Assembly: GCF_000378985.1 (NCBI RefSeq)
Contig: NZ_KB905370.1
Coordinates: 4,772,799-4,836,798, forward strand
From: Ensifer sp. BR816
Lineage (GTDB): Bacteria; Pseudomonadota; Alphaproteobacteria; Rhizobiales; Rhizobiaceae
Direction of reading: 5' to 3'
Length of the DNA stretch: 64,000 bases
Of this stretch, positions 17,572 through 25,546 are shown in pieces. The notes under the pieces are model-generated. The model was not told the origin of the DNA. It searched no databases and saw only the letters and a program-made list of their open reading frames with translations. Every line of letters begins with the position of its first letter. The first letter of the stretch is position 1. Position numbers and translations under genes: made by a program.

Positions 17572-18612
17572 ATGGTTTCCGAAGCGCCTCCGTTCTGGTG
17601 GACAAAGGCCGATTGGCGTGCCTATGCGCTCTGGCCCTTCTCCTGGCTCTATGGCCGCGTCGCCGCAATCCGCATGGACCGGGCGCGTCGCGCCGCGCCG
17701 CCGGTGCCGCTGATCTGCGTCGGCAACTTCACGGTTGGCGGGGCAGGCAAGACGCCGACCGCCATCGCACTGGCGCAGGCGGCCAAGGCGCGGGGGTTGA
17801 AGCCGGGGTTCCTGAGCCGCGGCTATGGCGGCTCCCTGGATGTCACGACCGTCGTCGATCCCGGCCATCACCGGGCCCGGGACGTCGGCGACGAGCCGCT
17901 GCTGCTCGCGCGCGAGGCCCTGACGGTCGTGTGCCGTCGCCGCGTCGACGGTGCCCGCAGGCTCGCTGCCGAAGGCGCCGACATCATCATCATGGATGAC
18001 GGCTTCCAGAGTGCCCGCCTCGCCTTCGATTTCGCACTGTTGGTGATCGATTCCGGCCGCGGCATCGGCAATGGCCATCTGGTGCCATCGGGCCCGGTTC
18101 GCGCGCCGATCGCCAACCAGCTCAGGCACGCGACGGCGCTTCTGAAGATCGGCCACGGCCCGGCCGCCGATCGCCTGATTCGCCGTGCGGCGCGCGCCGG
18201 CAAGGCCGTCTACGTCGCCGACACGGTGCGTCTCGATCATCGATCGCTGTCCGGCGTGAAGGTATTGGCCTGGGCGGGCATTGCCGATCCGGAGAAGTTC
18301 TATCGGACGGTGCGCGAGACGGGGGCGATCGTCGAGGAGACGCGGAGTTTTGCGGACCATCACCATTTTTCGGAGGACGAGATCGCCGATCTCATCGATC
18401 ATGCCGAAAGCCGAGGCTACACGCTGGTGACGACGGCGAAGGACATGGTCCGCCTCGAGCCCGGCCACGGGCGGGCCGCCGAACTGGCCGCCAAAAGCCG
18501 GGTCATCGAAATCGAAGTGCGGTTCGATGATCCTCGGGCGCCCGCCAAGATCATCGATGCGACGCTTGCCGCCGCGCGGGCGCGCAAACTGAGCGCGGCC
18601 AGGAAGGGTTGA
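17572..18612 (+). CDS. lpxK: Tetraacyldisaccharide 4'-kinase
   Basis: Phosphorylates the 4' position of the lipid A disaccharide at the inner membrane. The 346-residue protein has an N-terminal amphipathic/membrane region ([15 protein letters not shown]), a P-loop [13 protein letters not shown] (residues 51-63), a Walker B-like MDDGFQ motif, and a C-terminal half typical of LpxK. RIME-like repeats and an insertion element lie directly upstream, so it may depend on its own promoter or on read-through from the element. Confidence 0.95.
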   Translation: MVSEAPPFWWTKADWRAYALWPFSWLYGRVAAIRMDRARRAAPPVPLICVGNFTVGGAGKTPTAIALAQAAKARGLKPGFLSRGYGGSLDVTTVVDPGHHRARDVGDEPLLLAREALTVVCRRRVDGARRLAAEGADIIIMDDGFQSARLAFDFALLVIDSGRGIGNGHLVPSGPVRAPIANQLRHATALLKIGHGPAADRLIRRAARAGKAVYVADTVRLDHRSLSGVKVLAWAGIADPEKFYRTVRETGAIVEETRSFADHHHFSEDEIADLIDHAESRGYTLVTTAKDMVRLEPGHGRAAELAAKSRVIEIEVRFDDPRAPAKIIDATLAAARARKLSAARKG

Positions 18613-18640
18613 AGCGCTCCGGAGGCGCAGTGCAGTCCCG

Positions 18641-18874
18641 TCAGGACTGTTGCGTAGGCAGTCCGCCGGCACGCCGCTCCGCTTCGAGCGAGGCGGCCGC
18701 GTCGATATAGGGCTCCTGCCGCACCACGCTCCAATAGCGAAGCTCATCCACCGGTATCGCCTTGCCGGTCATGGCGCAGACGACGTGCGAACCAGCCAAC
18801 ACGATCTGAAAGTCGCCGTCGAGATAGCGGATTTTCGCTTCCCGGGAGGAGTTTCCGTCCAAACGGTTCATCAT
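18641..18874 (-). CDS. DUF2093 family protein
   Basis: A 77-residue protein of unknown function found in Rhizobiales beside lpxK. The conserved core is IRYLDGDFQIVLAGSHVVCA followed by MTGKAIPVDELRYWSV. No signal peptide is predicted. It is convergent with lpxK (28-base gap) and transcribed in the same direction as mutL, which starts 1.9 kb further right. Confidence 0.85.
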   Translation of the reverse strand: MMNRLDGNSSREAKIRYLDGDFQIVLAGSHVVCAMTGKAIPVDELRYWSVVRQEPYIDAAASLEAERRAGGLPTQQS

Positions 18875-18996
18875 TTGCGCGCGTGCCTCGTGAGTGCCCT
18901 GCTAGCTGATCTATCCCGCCAACCGCAAAAAGACCAGTGAAATTCCAGGTCCGGCGCCATTGTGACTGCGGCCTCGTGCGGTCTGATGCGCGGTTT

Positions 18997-20814
18997 TCAA
19001 CTGCGGCCAAAGAGCCGTTCGATGTCTGCAAGCTTGAGCTCGATATAGGTCGGCCGGCCGTGGTTGCACTGCCCCGAGCCGGGTGTGGCCTCCATCTGGC
19101 GGAGCAGCGCGTTCATCTCCTCCGGTCGCATCCGGCGACCGGAACGGACGGAGCCATGGCACGCCATGGTCGCGGCGAGATATTCGAGGCGGCCCGCGAG
19201 GCCGCTGGCCGTGTCCCATTCGGCAAGCTCGTCGGCGAGCTGTCGCACCAGCCCTGACGCGTCCATCTCGCCGAGCATCGCCGGCGTCTCGCGTACCGCG
19301 ATCGCACCCGGCCCGAAGCGCTCGATCGCAAGCCCGAGGCGGAGGAATTCCTCCGCATGCGCCACCAGCCGGTCGCAGTCGTCCTCGGGGAGATCGACGA
19401 TCTCAGGGATCAGCAGCGCCTGCGCCGGCACCGGCCGCGAATGCAGCGCCGTCCGCATTGCCTCGAAGACGAGGCGTTCATGCGCGGCATGCTGGTCGAC
19501 GATGACGAGGCCGTCTTCGGTCTGGGCGACGATATAGTTCTCGTGGAGCTGCGCGCGTGCCGCACCGAGGGGAAATGAGGGCTCGCCGGCGCCGTTCGGG
19601 GTCTTCGGCTCGGCGGCTGGAGTTGCGGCACGCGCCGATGGCTGCGCAAATTCCGCGAATGCCGCTTGCGGTGCCTCGGCAAAGCCGCGCGCGGGCTCGT
19701 CGAATTGCATCGGCCGATAGGGCGAGGCGGCGGCGGTCCAGGGCGCCTGTGCTCTGTGCGGTTCGGCGCGATAGAATTCGGGGCGGAAGGCGCGCATCAT
19801 GCCTTGCGTGCCGGTTGTCGCCGCCCGGTCGCCGCCGCGGGTCAAGGCCTCTCGGATCGCGCCGATGATCAGCCCACGGATCAATCCGGGGTCGCGGAAG
19901 CGCACGTCCGATTTGGCCGGATGGACGTTGACGTCGACCAAGGCCGGGTCGAGCAGGATCGAAAGCACCGCAACCGGATAGCGTCCCTGCGGAATGGTTT
20001 CGGCATAGGCGGCGCGAATGGCGGAGAGGATGAGCTTGTCCTGCACCGGCCGGCCGTTGACGAAGGCATATTGCTGCAGCGAGTTGCCGCGGTTGAAGGT
20101 CGGCACGCCGGCAAAACCCGTCAGCCTCGCCTCTTCGCGCTCCGCATCGATCTCGATGGCATTGTCGCGAAAGTCCTTGCCCAGCACCTGCGCCATGCGC
20201 GCCAGCCGGTCGTCGCCGGTCGTCGGAAACTCCAAGGTCGCGCGATCCGAACCGGAAAGTACGAAACGCACCTTCGGAAAGGCGATCGCCATGCGGCGGA
20301 CGACTTCGGAAATCGCCGCGGCTTCCGCCTTTTCCGACTTCATGAATTTGAGCCGCGCCGGCGTGGCAAAGAAAAGGTCGCGCACCTCGACGACGGTGCC
20401 GACATTGGCAGGCGAGGGACGGACCGGATCGGTCCTGCCGCCCGTCACCGAAATCGCCGCGCCTTCCCTGGCGCCTGCGGTCCGCGTGGTGATCGACAGG
20501 CGCGCGACCGATCCGATCGACGGGAGCGCTTCGCCGCGAAAACCAAGCGTATGGATGTCCGCAAGGCTGTCGTTGATCTTGGACGTGCAATGACGGCGGA
20601 TCGCCAGTTCGAGATCGGCGGGCGACATGCCGCCGCCGTTGTCGCTCACCCTGAGCAGCGTCTTGCCGCCCCCAGCCGTCGCGATCTCGATCCTGGTCGC
20701 GCCCGCGTCGAGCGCATTCTCGATCAGTTCCTTGGCGGCGCTGGCGGGCCGCTCGATGACCTCACCGGCGGCGATCTGGTTGATGAGCGTTTCCGAGAGT
20801 TGCTTGATGGCCAT
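18997..20814 (-). CDS. mutL: DNA mismatch repair protein MutL
   Basis: Links mismatch recognition by MutS to downstream repair. The 605-residue protein has the GHKL ATPase motifs in order: [12 protein letters not shown] (near residue 30), DNGGGM, and [13 protein letters not shown], followed by the transducer domain and a proline/alanine-rich linker. The C-terminal dimerisation domain contains [11 protein letters not shown] and ends with [11 protein letters not shown], which keeps the zinc-binding-type Cys-x-His-Gly-Arg-Pro. Length is normal. A possible CtrA site lies 118 bases upstream of its start. Confidence 0.97.
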   Translation of the reverse strand: MAIKQLSETLINQIAAGEVIERPASAAKELIENALDAGATRIEIATAGGGKTLLRVSDNGGGMSPADLELAIRRHCTSKINDSLADIHTLGFRGEALPSIGSVARLSITTRTAGAREGAAISVTGGRTDPVRPSPANVGTVVEVRDLFFATPARLKFMKSEKAEAAAISEVVRRMAIAFPKVRFVLSGSDRATLEFPTTGDDRLARMAQVLGKDFRDNAIEIDAEREEARLTGFAGVPTFNRGNSLQQYAFVNGRPVQDKLILSAIRAAYAETIPQGRYPVAVLSILLDPALVDVNVHPAKSDVRFRDPGLIRGLIIGAIREALTRGGDRAATTGTQGMMRAFRPEFYRAEPHRAQAPWTAAASPYRPMQFDEPARGFAEAPQAAFAEFAQPSARAATPAAEPKTPNGAGEPSFPLGAARAQLHENYIVAQTEDGLVIVDQHAAHERLVFEAMRTALHSRPVPAQALLIPEIVDLPEDDCDRLVAHAEEFLRLGLAIERFGPGAIAVRETPAMLGEMDASGLVRQLADELAEWDTASGLAGRLEYLAATMACHGSVRSGRRMRPEEMNALLRQMEATPGSGQCNHGRPTYIELKLADIERLFGRS

Positions 20815-21179
20815 GGCCCATTTTCCAGGATTCGGAGGAAGAGGGAAAGGGGCTCCTGTGAGTGTTCAATCGGTGGGAGGGCAGAACTTGGTTCTCGTCG
20901 TGCAGCAGATGGGAAAAAATCGGAAGCCGATTTAATCCCGCCTTAACGTTCTGCTGCGATTTTCCACAACAACCTGAATGATCACGGGTTTTGTTCTTTG
21001 GAGCACCGCGGCGTTGCTGGACGCCGCTCGGATCCCGCCCGAAGAGTGCCGTAGAGCGGCCAGCCAGCATGTCCCGAAACAGAACCGCCGCTGCAGCGCC
21101 GCACCAGCTCGCTGCAATACTTCAGTTGCTGCATGGTTTTTGAAGGATCCCATGCAGTCGGCGAGACGAGGGCAGTGTA
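20815..21179. other. Divergent intergenic region, mutL / PAS-receiver gene
   Basis: These 365 bases separate two divergent genes. I see a full CtrA-type site at 20932-20947 and a GCGGCGT / ACGCCGC hairpin near 21018-21037. No credible gene was found: reading frames here are short, rich in rare residues and lack good ribosome binding sites. Confidence 0.5.
20932..20947. promoter_or_regulatory. Putative CtrA binding site TTAA-N7-TTAAC
   Basis: TTAATCCCGCCTTAAC matches the alphaproteobacterial CtrA consensus TTAA-N7-TTAAC exactly. It lies 118 bases before mutL and 233 bases before the PAS-receiver gene. Such a match is expected well under once by chance in 64 kb at this GC content (my estimate is about 0.1 on both strands). 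Confidence 0.5.
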
Positions 21180-22904
21180 ATGAACGATGTGGCGTCGGGC
21201 GGCGCGGACATCAACAGGATTGTTCTGGAGGCGAGTTGCGACGCGCTTGGCCTTGCCGTACTCGTCTGCGGCCGGGACGACAGGATACTCTATGCCAGCG
21301 CCTCGATGCTGCAATTCTTCCCTGTCCAGCCGCACCTGTTGAAGCCCGGCACGCGGCTTCGCGATTTCCTTGGCGCGGTCTACGATACCGGCCTTCGGCC
21401 GGGAACGCTGCCCGAGAACAGCCGGCGTCGTGCGAACCGGGAGGACTGGATCGCCGAGCACATGGGGCTCCATTGGCGGGAGCGCTACGAAAATGTCGAG
21501 CGGGCCGGCCGTACACGTTGGATCTGCCTGCGCAAGCGCCGCCTGTCGAGCGGCATCGGCATATTTTCGGTCTGCGACGTCTCCGACCAGAAGAAGCGCG
21601 AGGAACAGCTTCAGACCGACCTGGAACGTGTCGAACTCACCGAGCAGATCCTCGATGCCCAGCCCAATCCCATCTGCGTCAAGGATCGCAACCTGAACTA
21701 CATAGCCGCGAACAAGGCCTTCTGCGCCATTCACGATGTGGTGCCGGAGGCGATCCTCGGTCGTTCCGCCTGGGATGTTGTCGAGGCGGAGCTTGCGGAA
21801 CGCTTCGAGCAATCGGACCGGCACGTGCTGGCGACCGGCAGGCCGCACTCCGAGGCGGAGCATATCGTCCGTGCGGACGGCAGTGACTTGTGGGTCGTGA
21901 CGCGCAAGTATCGCGTTGGCGTACCGGGCCGCCACTTCGTCGTCACCTGCATGAACGACGTCACCGACATCGCCGCCTGGTATCATGGCGCTGAAGATGG
22001 CGGTGGCAATTCGGGGCTGCAGATCCGTGACTACAGCATCTTCACGCCGGCGCAGAATTTCTACGATCCGTTCCGGGCGCTGAACGTCCAGCAGCTTGTT
22101 GAAACCGGCTCGATAATCGAGACGCTGCCGGCCCGCGGTCTGCGCGTGCTCTTGGCGACGGCAGACAGGGAATTGGAGGGGCGGATCGTCGCACGGCTGC
22201 GCGGCTCGGGCCTCGATGCCTGCGCCGTGAGAAATCTGCAGGAACTCGAAGCTTTTGCGGCCCTCGCAGAGGACCACGGCTTGAAGCTCGACATTCTGGC
22301 ATTGGATACGGCAATTTCGGACAGGGACGCCATCCTCGCGGGGTGGAAGACCTGCCCGCTGCTCGAGGTCGCGTCGGATGCGGACGCCGCGACCCTGCTT
22401 GGCGAAATCTTCAGGGCCTGCACCGACCGGCAGCAGGCGGCTTCGCAGTTTCAGGAGGCGGATTGGGAAGTCTCCTATGACGGGGATGCGGCGGCTCTGT
22501 CGGAAGTGCCCGAGGTGGATGTGCTCGTCGCCGAGGACAACCAGATCAACCAGTTCGTATTCGCGCAGATATTGGACGGTCTCGGCGTCTCCTATCGGAT
22601 TGCGGCGAACGGACGGGAAGCGGTTGAACTCTGGCATGAACTCCGGCCGTCACTGGTCCTGATGGACGTGTCGATGCCGGTCATGAACGGGTTCGAGGCG
22701 GCGGTTGCCATTCGCGGCGCGGAAAGTCAGACGGGGCGTCGCACGCCCATCATTGCGGTCACCGCGCAGGCCCTCGACATCGACCTGCGGCAGTGCGAGA
22801 CGTCGGGAATGGACGATCACATCATGAAACCGATCAGTCCCGACATGATCGAAGCTTTGCTGCGGAAATACATGCGCGGCGCCACTCTGCGAATGACAGC
22901 CTGA
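21180..22904 (+). CDS. PAS-PAS-receiver signalling protein lacking a histidine kinase core
   Basis: A 574-residue cytoplasmic signalling protein. Two PAS-like sensor regions lie at about 15-135 and 150-262. A degenerate receiver-like region follows (about 321-415, RVLLATADRELEG...LDILALD), then a canonical receiver (446-565) with acidic pair Glu452-Asp453, phosphoacceptor Asp496 in LMDVSMPVMNG, and Lys550 in MKPIS. No H-box, N-box or G-box of a histidine kinase is present between sensor and receivers, although a hybrid kinase would have them there. The GGDEF-EAL gene follows, so an output through cyclic-di-GMP is possible. Partners are unknown. Confidence 0.85.
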   Translation: MNDVASGGADINRIVLEASCDALGLAVLVCGRDDRILYASASMLQFFPVQPHLLKPGTRLRDFLGAVYDTGLRPGTLPENSRRRANREDWIAEHMGLHWRERYENVERAGRTRWICLRKRRLSSGIGIFSVCDVSDQKKREEQLQTDLERVELTEQILDAQPNPICVKDRNLNYIAANKAFCAIHDVVPEAILGRSAWDVVEAELAERFEQSDRHVLATGRPHSEAEHIVRADGSDLWVVTRKYRVGVPGRHFVVTCMNDVTDIAAWYHGAEDGGGNSGLQIRDYSIFTPAQNFYDPFRALNVQQLVETGSIIETLPARGLRVLLATADRELEGRIVARLRGSGLDACAVRNLQELEAFAALAEDHGLKLDILALDTAISDRDAILAGWKTCPLLEVASDADAATLLGEIFRACTDRQQAASQFQEADWEVSYDGDAAALSEVPEVDVLVAEDNQINQFVFAQILDGLGVSYRIAANGREAVELWHELRPSLVLMDVSMPVMNGFEAAVAIRGAESQTGRRTPIIAVTAQALDIDLRQCETSGMDDHIMKPISPDMIEALLRKYMRGATLRMTA

Positions 22905-23119
22905 TCGGCCGGCAGCACCCCGGCGGCTTCGACTCCGTAGATTTGATGATCGGTCGATATAGGATTGTTAACCGCCGATTGGCATCGTTCGATGCAAGGT
23001 ACCTTTCATGGGTGCCGCCACCGGGGAGAAACTGCCCAGTCGTTGGAATTCTGCAGTCCTTGCGCGCCGAACGCGCGGATGCTGTCGTTCCAGGCCTGCA
23101 AGAGTAGGGCATTACAGGA
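22905..23119. other. Intergenic region before the GGDEF-EAL gene
   Basis: These 215 bases carry no gene I can support. The frame of the GGDEF-EAL gene is open here, but its translation is Arg/Cys-rich and does not look coding; no terminator or clear promoter was recognised. Confidence 0.35.
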
Positions 23120-23230
23120 ATGAGCACGTCAGCCAAACTGCCCTTATCCTGGTCGGACATCAGTTCCGATCGACGGGGCGTGCTGCGTGCGGCAGCGGCG
23201 CGCGCTGCGGCCGAGAGCGCCCCGCAATGA
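23120..23230 (+). CDS. Short ORF (36 aa) overlapping the GGDEF-EAL start; leader peptide or displaced N-terminus
   Basis: An ATG preceded by ACAGGA opens a 36-codon frame whose product is amphipathic and alanine-rich (for example GVLRAAAARAAAESAPQ). Its TGA overlaps the ATG of the GGDEF-EAL gene as ATGA, the usual sign of translational coupling. It may be a real coupled leader. Alternatively it may be the original N-terminus of the GGDEF-EAL protein, now out of frame through a small indel. The sequence alone does not decide. Confidence 0.4.
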   Translation: MSTSAKLPLSWSDISSDRRGVLRAAAARAAAESAPQ

Positions 23231-24564
23231 TGCTCGCCGAGCTCGTCACCGGCCGACATGGTCCGGATAGGCCCCCTTTCGCCGATCCGCTGACGGGGCT
23301 GGGCAACGCACAGCAATTGCGCCAAAAGGTTTGCGAACTTGCGGCCGAACGCGCCAGCGATCCGGCGCCGTTCACCATCGGTCTCGCCAATCTCGACGGC
23401 TTCAAGCCGATCAACGATCTCTTCGGGCCGGAGGCAGGCGATCAGATCCTGTGCCAGGTCGCGCAACGGTTGAGGGCCTGCGTTCCGGAAGGGGCGACGG
23501 TGATGCGCACGGCCGACGATGAGTTCGCCCTCGTGCTGCCGCTTGTCTTCGAACGGAAGGGCGCCGAGAAGCTCGGCCAGATGCTGAAGGAAATTCTCTC
23601 CGCTCCCTTCGATCTCGGCGACCGCACCGTTCGGCTCTCCGCCTCCTTCGGCTTTGCCGTCTATCCGTTTGCCGGTGCCGCCTTCGAGGATCTCTTGAAG
23701 AGCGCAGACACGGCCCTTTACCGCTCGAAGCGGCGCGGCCGGGGCCAGATCACGGTTTATTCGCAGGAGATCGCCCAGGAGATGAAGCGGGCGACGCAAC
23801 TCGAACAGGCCTTGCGCAACGCCATCATCGCCGAAGAGATCGACGTCCATTTCCAGCCGATCGTCGACCTTCGCAACGACGCCGTCGTCGGTTTCGAAGC
23901 GCTCGCCAGGTGGTGCGATCCGGATTTCGGCTATGTCTCGCCTTCGGTCTTCGTGCCGCTGGCCGAGGAACGCGGCTTCATCGAGGCTCTCGCCGAAATG
24001 CTGTTGCGCAAGGCGGCACAGACGGCCTTGGCATGGCCGAAGGAGTTGTTCCTCTCCTTCAACCTGTCGTCGGCCCAGTTGATGGACTCGGCGACGAGCG
24101 GCCGCCTCCTGGCGATCGTTAACCAGGTAGGCCTCGACCCGCGCCGCCTGGAGCTGGAGATCACCGAAACGGCTGTTATGGCCGATGCCGACGTGGCCCA
24201 GAAGATCGTCTCCGAACTGCGAGCGGCCGGCGTCCGCGTGTCGCTCGACGATTTCGGCACAGGGCAGTCGAGCCTCTGCCGGTTGCGGGATTTCTCCTTC
24301 GACAAGGTGAAGATCGACCGCGCCTTCGTCTCGCGGATTTCAGCCGATCGGGCCTCGGAGCATATCGTCAGGGCGATCGTGTCGCTGTGCGAGGGCCTGG
24401 AACTCGAGGTCGTCGCCGAGGGGATCGAGGATTTGTCAGAAGTGTTGAAGTTGAAGGCGCTCGGCTGCGGCATGGGGCAGGGCTACTTCTACGGCAAGCC
24501 AGCCGATGCGGTCGCCACCATGCGCTACCTCTCCGATCGTCATCGAGACGCTGCGGCACGCTGA
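23227..24564 (+). CDS. GGDEF-EAL protein, probable cyclic-di-GMP phosphodiesterase
   Basis: Predicted to hydrolyse c-di-GMP. The 445-residue protein has a GGDEF domain (about 20-175) whose active-site motif is ADDEF (residues 96-100) instead of GG[D/E]EF, so diguanylate cyclase activity is doubtful. The EAL domain (about 190-435) keeps EAL (224-226), NLSSAQL, LEITET, DDFGTGQSSL, KIDRAFV and AEGIE, so phosphodiesterase activity is likely. The start at 23227 is chosen because upstream in-frame sequence does not look coding. The gene ends before a bidirectional hairpin terminator. Confidence 0.88.
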   Translation: MMLAELVTGRHGPDRPPFADPLTGLGNAQQLRQKVCELAAERASDPAPFTIGLANLDGFKPINDLFGPEAGDQILCQVAQRLRACVPEGATVMRTADDEFALVLPLVFERKGAEKLGQMLKEILSAPFDLGDRTVRLSASFGFAVYPFAGAAFEDLLKSADTALYRSKRRGRGQITVYSQEIAQEMKRATQLEQALRNAIIAEEIDVHFQPIVDLRNDAVVGFEALARWCDPDFGYVSPSVFVPLAEERGFIEALAEMLLRKAAQTALAWPKELFLSFNLSSAQLMDSATSGRLLAIVNQVGLDPRRLELEITETAVMADADVAQKIVSELRAAGVRVSLDDFGTGQSSLCRLRDFSFDKVKIDRAFVSRISADRASEHIVRAIVSLCEGLELEVVAEGIEDLSEVLKLKALGCGMGQGYFYGKPADAVATMRYLSDRHRDAAAR

Positions 24565-24612
24565 CCGTCGTCGCTGGCCGCCGCAGTGGCTGATGCCTGG
24601 TATTAAAAATGA

Positions 24613-24638
24613 AAAGCGGCGCCGTTGAGCGCCGCTTT
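24613..24638. terminator. Bidirectional hairpin between convergent genes
   Basis: AAAGCGGCGC (24613-24622), a 6-base loop and GCGCCGCTTT (24629-24638) form a perfect 10-bp stem with A-rich and T-rich ends. This suits termination in both directions for the GGDEF-EAL gene and the convergent PRC-barrel gene. Confidence 0.8.
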
Positions 24639-24666
24639 CCGATTTGGCCAGTCGCCCGCAGACTGC

Positions 24667-25281
24667 TTACTGCTGAGGCGCAGGTTCTGCCGGTGCGGGT
24701 GCCGGGGTCGTGCCGGTAGCCGAGGTGGTCGACGTGTCGACCGGCTGCGCGGCATTCCGTTCAGCCATCAGCTGCGCCTTTGTCTTGAATTCCGGCGCGG
24801 CCTTCAACGATTCAGCCGTTTCCGTCGTCGTCAGCTTCAGGGCATCCGAGTCGGGCTGTTCGGCGATCGAGATGCTCTCGAACGGAACCGCTACGTTCTT
24901 CTCGCCGATGCCGAGGAAACCGCCGACTCCGACGATCGCAGCAGCGACGCCGCCTTCCTTCTCGATGATGAGGTCGTTGATTTCGCCGATGCTTTCATCA
25001 TTGGCGTTGTACACCGACTGACCGATATAGGTGTTGGCGGATACCTGCTCTGCAGCCTGTTCGGTCAGGTACGTTCCATCGGAAGCGGCCATGGTCTTGT
25101 CCGCAGGTGCCGGTGTCTGTGCCTGCTCAGCCGGTGCCGGAGCAGCCGGCGCAGGTTGCATCTGCGTCTCGGGCGCCGGTGCCGGCGGGGTGGTCGTCTC
25201 CTGCGCGAAGCTCATCGGAGCGACGGCAACGCCCACGAGAAGCGCGCCGGCGGCAACGGAAGATATAAATTTGTCGGTCAT
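24667..25281 (-). CDS. Secreted PRC-barrel domain protein, probable general stress protein
   Basis: A 204-residue protein with an N-terminal signal peptide (MTDKFISSVAAGALLVG..., cleavage near SFA-QE at residue 26). A proline/alanine-rich linker (about 30-62), a PRC-barrel domain (about 82-142, GQSVYNANDESIGEINDLII) and a second low-complexity Pro/Ala/Thr tail follow. The start at 25281 has AAAGG 9 bases upstream. The promoter at 25363-25387 fits RpoE2. PRC-barrel proteins are frequent members of the alphaproteobacterial general stress response. The molecular role in the periplasm is unknown. Confidence 0.85.
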   Translation of the reverse strand: MTDKFISSVAAGALLVGVAVAPMSFAQETTTPPAPAPETQMQPAPAAPAPAEQAQTPAPADKTMAASDGTYLTEQAAEQVSANTYIGQSVYNANDESIGEINDLIIEKEGGVAAAIVGVGGFLGIGEKNVAVPFESISIAEQPDSDALKLTTTETAESLKAAPEFKTKAQLMAERNAAQPVDTSTTSATGTTPAPAPAEPAPQQ

Positions 25282-25362
25282 ATCAGTGTGCCTTTCGTTG
25301 ACGTTGTCGGACAAAGCGCAGGCCCGGTGCTCCGGATTGCGCTGCGCCGGTGGTACTCAAGC

Positions 25363-25387
25363 AACGTCCGGCAGCGAAAACTGTTCC
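25363..25387 (-). promoter_or_regulatory. RpoE2-type (general stress sigma factor) promoter
   Basis: On the minus strand GGAAC (25387-25383) is followed by exactly 18 bases and TT (25364-25363). The published S. meliloti RpoE2 consensus is GGAAC-N18/19-TT. Transcription would begin near 25355, about 75 bases before the PRC-barrel start codon. Confidence 0.65.
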
Positions 25388-25546
25388 GGAAAAAGTACAA
25401 ATATAAAGCCGGTGGTTGTTTCGGATTTGCATGCGCTCAACCGAGCGGTATGGCGGCCATTTGCGCCAACGCGGCCGAAAAGGAAACGCCGCATGCCGAA
25501 GTCGGCGCGCGGCGCATATCCATCCATTAATCTGCGGCCAAAGGCT

